Assembly: GCA_020633125.1 (NCBI GenBank)
Contig: JACKEH010000014.1
Location: 20,723-84,722, forward strand
Length of the DNA: 64,000 nucleotides
From: Sandaracinus sp.
GTDB taxonomy: Bacteria; Myxococcota_A; Polyangia; Polyangiales; Houyiibacteriaceae
Reading direction: 5' to 3'
Below the pieces are notes generated by a model. That model searched no databases and was not told where the DNA came from. It saw nothing but the letters and a program-made list of their open reading frames with translations. Below are positions 16,330-25,825 of the stretch, piece by piece; position 1 is the stretch's first letter; every line of letters starts with the position of its first letter. Both the position numbers and the translations under genes were made by a program.

Positions 16330-18702
16330 ATGAGCACCTCGACCCGGACGACCCGCGCGAAGACTGCGTCGAAGAAGACGCCGCCCGACGCGAAACGACC
16401 GAGCCGCTTTTGGCGCTGGGCCAAGCGCTTGGCGCTCGTCGGCGTCGCGCTGGCCGCGCTCGGCCTGCTCGGGTTGGTCGGCATGTTCTGGTACTACGGC
16501 CGCGACCTTCCGAACGTCGCGACGCTGCGCGACTACGCGCCGCCGCAGACCACCCGCGTCGTCGACCGCGAGGGTGAGCTGGTGGGCGAGATCTTCTCCG
16601 AGCGCCGCACCGTGGTGCCGATGGATCGCATCCCGCGCGTGATGGTGCTCTCGGTGCTCGCCGCCGAAGACGCCGACTTCTACCAACACGAAGGCGTCGA
16701 CTACCCCGGCATCGTGCGCGCGCTGCTTCGCGACATCTCGTCCGGTCGCCGCGCGCAAGGCGCCAGCACCATCACGCAGCAGGTCGTGAAGCTCTTGCTC
16801 CTGAGCCCCGAGCGCACGGTCGCCCGAAAGGTACGCGAGCAGATCCTCGCGCGACGTCTCGAACAAGAGCTCACGAAGGACGAGATCCTTCACCTCTACC
16901 TGAACCACATCAACTTCGGTCACGGCCGCTACGGCGTCCAAGAGGCGTCGCAGTTCTACTTCGGCAAGGACGTCGACGACCTCACGCTCGCCGAGGCCTC
17001 GCTCATCGCGGGCATTCCGCAGGCCCCCGCGCGCCTCTCGCCGCGCTCGCATCCCGAAGCCGCGCGCCGCCGACAGGCCTACGTGCTTCGGCAGCTCGAA
17101 GAGAAACACGACGCCTACTGGCCGGACCTCCCGCTCGAGGACATTCGCGCCGCGCGCGACCTTCAGCCCCCGCTCGTCGATCGCCCCGAAGCGCCCGACG
17201 AAGGCGCGGAGATCATGGCGGTCGCGCGACGCGAGCTTCGTGAGCTCGTCGGCGACGAAGCCTACGCACGTGGCGGCTACACGGTGCACACCACGATCGA
17301 TCTCGACCTGCAACGCGCCACGCGGACCGCGCTGCGCCGAGGCCTCGAAGCACACGACGAACGCCAACGCCACCGAGGTCCGCTCACCGCGCCGCGTCGC
17401 GCGCGGGATCTCGAGTCCGTCGAGTCGCTTCGCAGCGGCCGCTCCTACGACGCCCGCGTCACGGGCGCGGACGACGAACGCGGCGAGCTCCTCCTCGACG
17501 TCGGCGGTCACCCCGCGCGCGCCGCGATGAGCGACCTGGCGCGCTACAACCCCGAGGGATTGGCGCCGAGCGCCTTCGCCGCCATCGGCTCTCGTGTCCG
17601 GGTGGCGGTTCTCGAACCGGGCACCGACGACGGCGACGCCGAAGATCCCGCGCTCGTGCGCATCGACCTCGGCCCTCAGGGCGCCGCGATCGTGATCGAT
17701 CCGCGCGACCGCGACGTGCTCGCCATCGTCGGTAGCTACGAAGGCGGCAGCGGCTTCGACCGCGCGCTCCAGGCCGTGCGCCAACCCGGCAGCACGTTCA
17801 AACCCTTCGTCTACGCCCTCGGCATTCGCGAGCGCCAGCTCACGCCCGCGACCGTGATGCTCGACGCGCCCGTCGTCTACGACGAGTGGCGCCCACAGAA
17901 CTACGAGACCTGGAACAACGAAGGCCCGGTGCGCCTGCGCATCGCGCTCGCGCAGTCGATCAACCTCGTCGCGGTGCGTGCGATCGAGCAGCTCGGCGCC
18001 GATCGCACGGCCGCGTTCGCGCGCGAGGTCGGCATCGAGAGCGAGCTCGAGCCCACCCTCTCGTTGGCGCTCGGCGCGAGCGGCGTGCGCCCCGTCGAGC
18101 TCGTGAACGCCTACGCCACCTTCGCGGCAGGTGGCCGCTACGAAGCGCCGCGATTCGTCACCCGCGTCGTCGGTCCCCAAGGTCGCGAGGTCGCGCTGCC
18201 GCGTCGCCCCGCGCCGCGCGACGTCCTCGATCCCGCCGAGGCCTACGTCGTGACGAGCCTGCTCGAGAGCGTCACCGCCGAAGGGGGCACCGCCGGCCGG
18301 GCCGCGCGCCTGAACCGCCCCACCGCTGGCAAGACGGGCACCAGCAACGAGGCGCGGGACGCGTGGTTCGTGGGCTACACCCCGAGCGTCGTCGCCGGGG
18401 TCTGGGTCGGCTACGACGACCGACGAACGCTCGGGCGTCGCGAGAGCGGCGGACGCACCGCGCTTCCGATCTGGATCGACGTGATTCGCGCCGCCGAAGG
18501 CGACCGTCCCGCGCTCGCGTTTCCGCGCCCCGCGGGCATCGTCAGCGCGTCCATCGATCCCGCGAGCGGTTTGCTGGCGCATCCCGATCAGACCGACGCG
18601 ATCGAAGAGGTCTTCCTCGAAGGCACGGCCCCGACCGAGACCGCACGCGCGCCCGACGTCGCCGATCCGTCGACCTTCTTCATGGAGCAACTCGCGCCGT
18701 GA
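16330..18702 (+). CDS. Bifunctional penicillin-binding protein 1A
   Basis: Class A PBP with glycosyltransferase and transpeptidase activity, anchored in the inner membrane with its catalytic domains in the periplasm. Start ATG 16330; basic cytoplasmic tail (1-33), membrane segment (~34-55). GT51 domain: AAEDADFYQHEGVD (~111), QGASTITQQVVKLLL, RKVREQILARRLEQELTKDEIL, LNHINFGHGRYGV. Transpeptidase motifs: STFK (Ser ~488), SIN (~543), KTGT (~668). A short insert (~350-440) between the domains fits the OB-like linker of PBP1a. Length 790 is normal. It is the first gene of a run of four linked by 4-nt overlaps. Confidence 0.95.
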   Translation: MSTSTRTTRAKTASKKTPPDAKRPSRFWRWAKRLALVGVALAALGLLGLVGMFWYYGRDLPNVATLRDYAPPQTTRVVDREGELVGEIFSERRTVVPMDRIPRVMVLSVLAAEDADFYQHEGVDYPGIVRALLRDISSGRRAQGASTITQQVVKLLLLSPERTVARKVREQILARRLEQELTKDEILHLYLNHINFGHGRYGVQEASQFYFGKDVDDLTLAEASLIAGIPQAPARLSPRSHPEAARRRQAYVLRQLEEKHDAYWPDLPLEDIRAARDLQPPLVDRPEAPDEGAEIMAVARRELRELVGDEAYARGGYTVHTTIDLDLQRATRTALRRGLEAHDERQRHRGPLTAPRRARDLESVESLRSGRSYDARVTGADDERGELLLDVGGHPARAAMSDLARYNPEGLAPSAFAAIGSRVRVAVLEPGTDDGDAEDPALVRIDLGPQGAAIVIDPRDRDVLAIVGSYEGGSGFDRALQAVRQPGSTFKPFVYALGIRERQLTPATVMLDAPVVYDEWRPQNYETWNNEGPVRLRIALAQSINLVAVRAIEQLGADRTAAFAREVGIESELEPTLSLALGASGVRPVELVNAYATFAAGGRYEAPRFVTRVVGPQGREVALPRRPAPRDVLDPAEAYVVTSLLESVTAEGGTAGRAARLNRPTAGKTGTSNEARDAWFVGYTPSVVAGVWVGYDDRRTLGRRESGGRTALPIWIDVIRAAEGDRPALAFPRPAGIVSASIDPASGLLAHPDQTDAIEEVFLEGTAPTETARAPDVADPSTFFMEQLAP

Positions 18703-20012
18703 GCAGGAGCCGAGCGCTCGTAGGCTTCGTGGCCGTGACCGCGTTCGTGTCCCTCGCGGCCGGCCAGCCCCCCACGGACACGCCCCCTGACGCCCTCGGT
18801 GCCATGCGCGCGTGGCTTCGCGCCACCACCGCCACACACGAGCGCGACGTCGCCACGGTCGACCTTCAGACCCGGTGGCCGAGCCATTCCCCCGACCCGG
18901 CAGGGCTCGACGCCGCATTGCGCGAAGCCTTGCCCGCCCCGACCGAAGGCGGACGCACACACCTGCAGCTGAGCGCGCGCCTCGAAGACGGCCGCGTCGT
19001 CCTCGAGCTCACCGCGAGCGCGACCGAACGCAGCTGGTTTGCTCGCTTCCTCGGCTTACGCGACGCCGAAGAACGTCATCGCTTCGAGCACCCGCTCGAC
19101 GCCCCGCTTCGACGTCACGTCGCCGCGCTCCCCGCGCTGACCGAGTCGACCGTCGTGCAACGCGCCTTCTTGCTGCCCTCGCGCGACTACCTCGCCCTCG
19201 CGGTGACCGACCTCGGCGACGACGGCCCGAACGAGCTCGTCTTGCTCCGCGCGGACGGGGTGCTCGAGGTGTTTCGCCTCGGCTCCGACGGCCGCGGGCG
19301 CACGCGCATCTTCCCGGTCGCCGAAGCGCCGCTCCCCGACGCGCCACGGCCCGGTCTCGGCTCCCCACGCCCCTTCGGCATGCTCACCCCGGACGAAGGC
19401 TCCGTGCTGGTCGCCTTTCGCGATCGCGACGCGATCTTTCGCGCGCACCTCGAAGGTCGTTCCCTCGTGGTCGAGGTCGTCGACGACGCGCTCTGCCCGC
19501 CGGGCGCGATGCCGATGGCCGACGCCTGCGCGATGCCGGTCGACGCCCGCGACTACTTCGCGTCGCAGCTGCTCTCTCGCACCGGGTTGCCCGCCCCGGC
19601 GCGCGCCCCGACGTCGTTCTACTCCCGCACCCGACGCCGCCTTCACCGCGCCGACGGAAGCTGGGGCGACGTCGAAGCCGTGGTCACCCCGCGCGGCCGG
19701 CTCGCCGTCCGCACCGACGCACGCGTGGTCGGCGTGATGGGACACGGCTCGGCCCTCGCGATGGACGACGTGGACGGGGACGGCCAGGTGGAGCTGCTCG
19801 CGTCGTCGGACGGCACCGGTCCCGAAGTGCTGCACGTCTTCCGTGTGCGCGCCGACGGCGGCCTCCGCGCGCTCTGGCGCTCCGAGCCGCTCGAAGGCTC
19901 GGTCTTCGTCGCCCACGCCGGGGACCTCGATCTCGACGGGAGCCCCGAGCTGCTGGCCATCGAAGAGCCCCGGGACCCCGGCGGCCGTGCGAGCCTTTGG
20001 GTGGTCCGATGA
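18699..20012 (+). CDS. Secreted FG-GAP/VCBS-repeat-like protein
   Basis: A 437-residue exported protein starting at GTG 18699, which overlaps the PBP1A stop by 4 nt. The signal peptide is MSRSRALVGFVAVTAFVSLAAG. Calcium-loop repeats of FG-GAP type are visible: DLGDDGPNELVLL, DDVDGDGQVELLA and DLDLDGSPELLAI, spaced through the chain as in integrin-like beta-propellers. The first 130 residues (TRWPSHSPDPAGLDAALREALP) look like a separate domain resembling the envelope CsgG/TolB-like accessory region; that is weak. It overlaps the next gene by 4 nt (ATGA). It is likely a periplasmic or outer-membrane partner of the cell-wall synthase. The function is unknown. Confidence 0.75.
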   Translation: MSRSRALVGFVAVTAFVSLAAGQPPTDTPPDALGAMRAWLRATTATHERDVATVDLQTRWPSHSPDPAGLDAALREALPAPTEGGRTHLQLSARLEDGRVVLELTASATERSWFARFLGLRDAEERHRFEHPLDAPLRRHVAALPALTESTVVQRAFLLPSRDYLALAVTDLGDDGPNELVLLRADGVLEVFRLGSDGRGRTRIFPVAEAPLPDAPRPGLGSPRPFGMLTPDEGSVLVAFRDRDAIFRAHLEGRSLVVEVVDDALCPPGAMPMADACAMPVDARDYFASQLLSRTGLPAPARAPTSFYSRTRRRLHRADGSWGDVEAVVTPRGRLAVRTDARVVGVMGHGSALAMDDVDGDGQVELLASSDGTGPEVLHVFRVRADGGLRALWRSEPLEGSVFVAHAGDLDLDGSPELLAIEEPRDPGGRASLWVVR

Positions 20013-21399
20013 GCTCGCCTCGTACCCCCCGCCGTCTCGTCGCGACGTCGCTGGTCGCCCTCGCCGCCGCCACGGTGCACGCCGCGCTGCCCCCCGGTTA
20101 CGGCGGCGAGCTTCGGCTCCCCGCGCCCACCGCCCTCGCCGCCCCGAGCCCGAACGACGCGACCCCGTTCGGAGCGCTCGTGGCCGCCGCCGTCTTCGAC
20201 GGTCTCTACGCCCTGACCGACGACGGGCGCGTCGTGCCCTCGCTCGCCGAGGGTCCCGTCACGGTGCGCGAGGACGGCACGCTGGTCGTGACACTTCGCG
20301 AGAACGTTCGCCGCCACGACCGCCGCACGCTGCGCGCGCTCGACGTCGCACGTGCCCTGCGTCGTGCCTCTCGCGAGCAACCGCATTGGCTCGCCGGCTT
20401 CGCCTTCGACGGCCCGGAGCTCGACGTCGGTCACGAAGGCGAGCGCACCCTCTCTTCGCCCCTCCTGCCACGAGCTTCCCGGCCCCGACCGAGACCCTCG
20501 CCCGTCGCCTCGCCGCCGCCCCGCTCGCCATCGACCTCGGCCGCGGCATCGGCACGGGTCCCTACCGCGCGTCGCTTCGCGGCAACGTGCTCGAGCTTCG
20601 TTCCTTTCGCGCCGCCGCCCGCGGTGCCGTGCCGCGTACGTCGACGTGATCCGCTTCGAGCCGCCACGCAGCCGCGACGACGAGATTCGCACCTTCGAGC
20701 TCGGACAGCTCGACGCCTCGTGGCAAGGCGCGTCGCTCTACGGCCAACGCGAGTCGAACGCGCGCTCCCACGCATTTCCCCACGACACCGCCGTGTTGCT
20801 CGTCCCCCGCGGCGCGTTCGCCACCTCCACCGAGACCCTGAACGCCGCCGTCGATCGCCGCCGCTTCGCGCGCGCCGGCCTTCGTCCCAACGACCGGCTC
20901 GCCGAAGGTCTCGCACGCGCCCGCCTCGCCCACCGCGGTCCACTCCCGCGCGCGGCGCGCATGATCGTGCGAGCGGGCGACGCCTTCGAGCTCACCCTCG
21001 CCGCCGCGCTCGCGGCCCGCCTCGACGAGCTCGGCGTGCGTCTCGGCGTCGTGGAGGTCGCGCCCGAACGTTTCGAGCGCGAGCGCGCGCGCGGAGCGCG
21101 GATCTCTCCTCGCCTACGCCGTGCCCGCGCTCCCGGGCGCCGACGCGCGTGTCGCCTCCGCGATCTACGCCGCCACGGGCGACGCGAACGCGGCCGGTCG
21201 TGTGCTCGACGCCGCGCCCGCCGACGTCGTGAGCGCGTCGAGCAGCTTGCCGGCCATCGTGCTCGGCCACCTCGATCGCACGCTTCACCATCGCGAGCCG
21301 CTTCGTGGCGTGACTCCGACGACGCGCTCGGTCGCCTCCGCCTCGAGCGCCTGCACCTGCCGCGCAACCCTTCGGCCGCCTCGCTCGGAGGACGAATGA
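20009..21399 (+). pseudogene. Extracellular solute-binding (SBP family 5)-like protein, frame-broken
   Basis: Reconstructed gene whose reading frame jumps at least four times (near 20450, 20635, 21095 and 21305). The start ATG 20009 overlaps the previous stop. The signal peptide is MSSPRTPRRLVATSLVALAAATVHA, then GGELRLPAPTALAAPSPNDATPFGALVAAAVFDGLY, the opening of peptide/nickel-type solute-binding proteins. Later pieces in other frames continue the fold: IGTGPYRASLRGNVLELRSF, YVDVIRFEPPRSRDDEIRTFELGQLDASWQG and FELTLAAALAARLDELGVRLGVVEV. No permease or ATPase gene is nearby, so it may act as a binding or sensor protein. Similarity runs smoothly over every break, which points to sequence errors rather than decay. 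The end overlaps the kinase start by 4 nt. Confidence 0.7.
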
Positions 21400-23163
21400 G
21401 CCTCCGCCTGCGGCTCGTCCTCCTCTTCCTCGTGGCGGCCTTCGTGCCCTTCGGCGCCCTCGGCCTCGTCGTGCGCGACACCTTCGTGCACGACCTCGAA
21501 GCCGACCATCGCCGACGCTTCGAAGCGCGCACCGAGAGCCTGCGTCGTCGCCTCGACGAGACGCTCGAAGCCGACGCACGCGCCGTCCGCGCGCTGTGCG
21601 CCCACGACCCCTTCGTCGACCGCCTCGTGCTCGACCTCGCGACCGACGCTTCGATCCCGCGCGTGAACAAGCGTTGGTGACCGCGCTGCCTTCGCTCATG
21701 CAAGGTCGTCGCTTCGACACGCTTCACCTGCTCGACGCGCGCGGCGGCCCCGACCGCGGTCGTCTGCTCGGCGCCGGCCATTACCCCGACCGCGTCGGCG
21801 CGCGCGCCCCCCCGAGCTGCTCGACGCGCTCGCGCGAAACCGCGACCACGCGTGGCTCGAGACCGTGCGCGTCCGCGACGAAGAGGGCCCCCGCGACGCG
21901 CGCGCGCGCTGTCGTCGGCTGCACGGTCGAGCGCGACGGCGCCGCGGTCGCCGTGCTGGGTGGACGTTTCGCCACGGACGACCTCCTCGGCTTGCAGAGC
22001 GACGACGAAGCGTTGCGTGTCTCGCTCCTCCCCCCGGCGAAGACGTGCCTTTGACGAGCGGTGAGCCGCCCCGCGTGGTCCGCACCTTCGCGAGCGCGCC
22101 GAGGCGAGCATCGCCTCGTGGCCTCGCTCGACGACGCCCCTCTTCGCGCGGATCTGGCGTCCTTCGCGAGCGCACGCTCGTCGTCGCCGGCGTCGCGCTC
22201 CTCGTCGCGCTCGGCTTCGCGCTCCTCGTCGGTTGGATGTTCTCGCGCCCCTTCGCGAGATCGAAGAGGCGACCCGGCGCGTCGCCAAAGGCGACCTCGA
22301 GTCGCGCGTCGCGACCGCGACCACCCGCGGCGACGACGTCGGCCGAACCCTTCGTGCGTTCGACGCGATGACCAAAGAGCTCGCCGCCACACGACTCAAG
22401 CTCCTGCGCGCGGAACGCATCGCGGCTTGGCGCGAGGTCGCCCGCCGCATCGCGCACGAGATCAAGAACCCGCTGCAGCCCATCCAGGTCGAGATCGAGA
22501 CCATGCGCAAGCTGCACGCGCGCAAACACCCGAGCTTCGACGAGGAGTTCGACCAGTCGACGGGCGTGATCCTCGAAGAGGTCAAACGCCTCAACGACAT
22601 GGTCACGGAGTTCAGCAAGTTCGCCCGCATGCCGCGGCCGAAGCCCGCACCGCTCGACCTTCGCGAGGTCGTTCAGCACGTCGCCAGCCTGCACATGGAC
22701 GACGAAGTCGCGCTGAAGGTCGTGTTGCCCGAACGCCCGCTCGTCGTGCGCGCCGATCGCGATCAGCTCACGCAAGTGCTGCTCAACCTCGTGCAGAACG
22801 CGAGCGACGCCGCCAGCGCGCGCCACGGCACGCGCGAGCGGAGGCCACGTCGAGGTGCACCTCCAGCCGACCGAGGGGGGCGCGCGCCTCTGGATCGACG
22901 ACGACGGCCCCGGCATCGGCCCCGAAGACCGCCTCCGGGTCTTCGAGCCCTATTTCACCACCAAGGCGAAGGGCACCGGCCTCGGCCTGGCGATCGTGCA
23001 CCGCATCGTGGGCGACCACGGCGGCACCATCGACGTCGGCGACGGCCTCGACGGCGGCGCGCGCTTCGAGATCGTGCTCCCGGAGAAGGGGCCGATCGAC
23101 GAAGAGCCGAGCGCGAGCCTCTCGGACACCGCGTTGCCGCTCACGCGCAAGACGCGACCCTGA
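21396..23163 (+). pseudogene. Sensor histidine kinase (HAMP-HisKA-HATPase), frame-broken
   Basis: Membrane sensor kinase spread over several frames. The start ATG 21396 has GGAGG upstream and overlaps the previous stop. N-terminal membrane segment MSLRLRLVLLFLVAAFVPFGALGLVV; periplasmic sensor with FDTLHLLDARGGPDRG and VVGCTVERDGAAVAVLGGRF; second membrane segment TLVVAGVALLVALGFALLVG; HAMP (LREIEEATRRVAKGDLESRV); HisKA with REVARRIAHEIKNPLQPIQ, H-box His present; N box LNLVQNASDAA; G boxes DDDGPGIGP and TKAKGTGLGLAIVHRI. The break near 22252 is fixed by one more C in a C-run. No response regulator is adjacent. The gene order suggests that it senses envelope state together with PBP1A. Confidence 0.8.
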
Positions 23164-23297
23164 GCTCGGCCTCGCGAGACGCGGCCCTGAGCCTCGCGCT
23201 TCGAGCCGCCGCGTTTCGCGCCTTCGCGCGACGCGCCGGAACGCCTCGCTCGAACCGAAAACGTGCGTTTCGAGCCCCCCAGCCCCAGGGTTCCGAC

Positions 23298-24432
23298 ATG
23301 CCGCTGCACCGCGTCTTCCTCGCGCCCGGGTTCTTCGGCTTCACGAATCTCGGCGACTTCGGCTATTGGGCGCACGTCCGCGATCGGTTGATGGAGACCT
23401 TCGCGCGCCGACGCGTTCGCGCGGAGATTCACTACGTCCCGACCCTCCCGACCTCCTCGCTCGACCGCCGCGCCGCGCGTTTGCTCGAGACGGTCGCGCG
23501 CCACGTGCAGGGCGACGACGAGGTGCACCTGGTCGGACACAGCACCGGCGGCCTGGACGCGCGCCTGCTCGCGTCACCGAGCGCACGCATTCCGACCCCA
23601 CTCGAGGTCGCGCCGATTCGCGATCGCATTCGCACCGTGATCTCGGTCGCGACGCCGCATCACGGCGCGCCCGTCGCCGCATTCTTCACGGGCCTTCAAG
23701 GACAGAAGCTCCTGCGCGCGATCTCGATGGTCACCATCGCGGGCATTCGCCTCGGCAGCGTGCCGCTCCCCGCGCGCTCTCGAGCTCGTCGGCGCGATTC
23801 CCGCGCTGCCCGGCCGCGGCCTCTTCGCGCCACGCGCCGGCACGCTCCTCGATCAGGTCTACCGGCTCGTGCTCAAAGACTTCGATCCCGAGCGCCAACG
23901 GCAGATCGAAGCGTACTTTCAGGGCGCCTTCGACGATCAAACGCTCCTCCTCCAGCTCACCCCCGAAGCGATGCAGCTCTTCGAAGCGCTCACCCCACGC
24001 CACCCGAACGTTCGCTACGGATCCGTCGTCGTCCGCGCACCCGCGCCGAGCTTCGCGCAGGTCGTGCGCACCGGCCTGCGACCGATTCAACAAGCCCAAT
24101 ACGCGCTCTACCGAAGCCTTCACGTCCTCTCCGCGGGCTTTCGCGACACCCACCTCCCCGTGCTCGATCCGGAGCAACGCGACGCCCTCGTCACCGCGTT
24201 CGGCGAGATCCCCGGTCCCCACGACTCGGACGGAATGGTCCCGACCCGAAGCCAAGTGTGGGGCGACGTGCTTCACGGCGTCGTCGGCGATCACCTCGAC
24301 GTGATCGGCCACTTTCACGCGCCCGAGCTCTCGCCCAAACACGTCGACTGGCTTCGCACCGGCAGCGGGTTCGATCGCGAACGCTTCGAGACACTCTGGG
24401 ACCACGTCGCGCACTACGTCGTCGACGCGTGA
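23298..24432 (+). pseudogene. Lipase-like alpha/beta hydrolase, one frameshift
   Basis: Alpha/beta hydrolase of the triacylglycerol-lipase/PGAP1-like type. ATG 23298 begins MPLHRVFLAPGFFGFTNLGDFGYW, with the oxyanion-hole HG-type loop as APGFFGF. The nucleophile elbow is GHSTGGLDARLL, and SVATPHHGAPVAAFF follows. The frame shifts once near 23775 in a GC repeat (CCCGCGCGCTCTCGAG); restoring a GC pair gives a continuous reading LPARALELVGAIPALPGRGLF. The rest lies at about 23776-24432 and ends in DHVAHYVVDA; the catalytic His is probably in GHFHAPELS. No signal peptide is seen, so it acts in the cytoplasm or is carried out by another route. It is convergent with the FIST gene. Confidence 0.75.
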
Positions 24433-24516
24433 CCCCCGACTTCGCGTCGCTCGCGCTCCGACCGAGCGGACGCGAACCGCGCCCCCCATCCATCGAACGA
24501 GAGCTCGGCGCGGACG

Positions 24517-25701
24517 TCACTCGAAGAGGATCGCGTCCGCCATCAAGTTGCCGTGACGGTTGGTCGGCGTCGGCCCGGTGAAGCAGCCCTGCTCCCCGAA
24601 GGTCGCCGCGCCGAGGAAAGGCGCGCCGTCGATGCGCGCCCCGAAACGCTTCGACACCTCGCCCGTCGCGTCCCCAGTCACGCCGACGCAGCCGCCGCAG
24701 TACACGAGGATCGCGCCGCTCACGCGGTCCGCCGAGCGCCCCGCGCGCGCTGCCACCTGATCGGTGCGATCGAAGAGCGCCTCGCGGCTGCCCACCATCA
24801 ACACGAGCTCGTCGCCTTCCGCGACGTCGGCGAAGAGCGCCAGCGATCCGTCCCGCTCCACGCGATGCGGGTGGGTCAGCACGTAGCGTTTGATCGCGCC
24901 GACCCGATCCACGACCCGCCCGAGTGGATGCATCGTCGTCTCGCCGAGCACGACGCCACCCTCTCTTCGGAACGCGGAGAGCGCGCCGCCGAGCCACTCG
25001 TCGTAGACCTCGGCCGCCGGGCGTCCGTCGATCTTGCGCAGCACCCGCCCGCTCGCCGACGTGACCTTCCCGCGCCGTGAGCCCGGGTTGTAGCCGGCCA
25101 CGAACGAGCCGTGCACCGGCGCCTTCGAGGTGAAGCCGACGAGCACGAAGCCGCTCTCGAGCGCTTCGCTGCCCGCGAACACACGCCATTGCCCGCTGAG
25201 GTCGTCGTCCGCCGCCGAGCCTCCGTAAAGGGGCGGCGGCGAGCCTCAAACGCGCCTCGTCGATGCCCTCGAGCACGCGCTCCTCGAACCCCGGCGTCGC
25301 GTAGAGCAGCAGCACGTCCGGGCGATCCATCGTCCGACGAAGCTCGTGCGCCGCCGACACCGCCGCGCTTCGCGCCGTGCGCCCGTCAGTGCGTCGAGAG
25401 ACCGACACCGCCGTCGGATCGCCGGCGCGGCCCAGGAGCGCGAACGCGCCGCGTTCGAAGCCGTCGGGGACGAACACCCCGCGGAACGAGGTCGCGCCGA
25501 ACACGACCGCCCCCGACGCCGCCAGCTCCCGCCGCAACGCGCCGTGGTCGGCGTCGACCGTCGAATGTACGAGCGCCCACCGGACGTCCCGCGAGCGAGC
25601 GGCGTGCCCAAAGCCGCAGACCAGAGTTCCATCGCGTGCGATTGCGCAACGCAGCGTCCGGTCTCGTCAACCGACGTCCGGAACCGACCCACAGCGGAGA
25701 C
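24517..25701 (-). pseudogene. FIST signal-transduction domain protein, frame-broken
   Basis: FIST (FIST_N plus FIST_C) sensor protein. Pieces in order from the 5' end: TSVDETGRCVAQSHAMELW, ALVHSTVDADHGALRRELAASGAVVFGATSFRGVF, RPDVLLLYATPGFEERVLEGIDEA, then an intact C-terminal part (24517-25182) with VRVLRKIDGRPAAEVYDEWLGGAL-like FIST_C sequence and YCGGCVGVTGDATGEVSKRFGARIDGAPFLGAATFGEQG. FIST domains are thought to bind small ligands and usually sit with kinases or cyclases; here the protein stands alone. Breaks are near 25235 and 25560. The exact 5' end is uncertain; GTG codons at 25692-25701 are candidates. It is divergent from the FG-GAP lipoprotein. Confidence 0.75.
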
Positions 25702-25825
25702 CGAGCCGAGGTGAAGTCGGCCTGCGCTTCGAGCGCAGCCGTCCGGCACCTGAAGTGCGCGCCCCGACGCGAGCTCGCGATTTCTCGGCGACCCGCCAGG
25801 CACGCGTCCTGCCAAGGGGCGGGTC

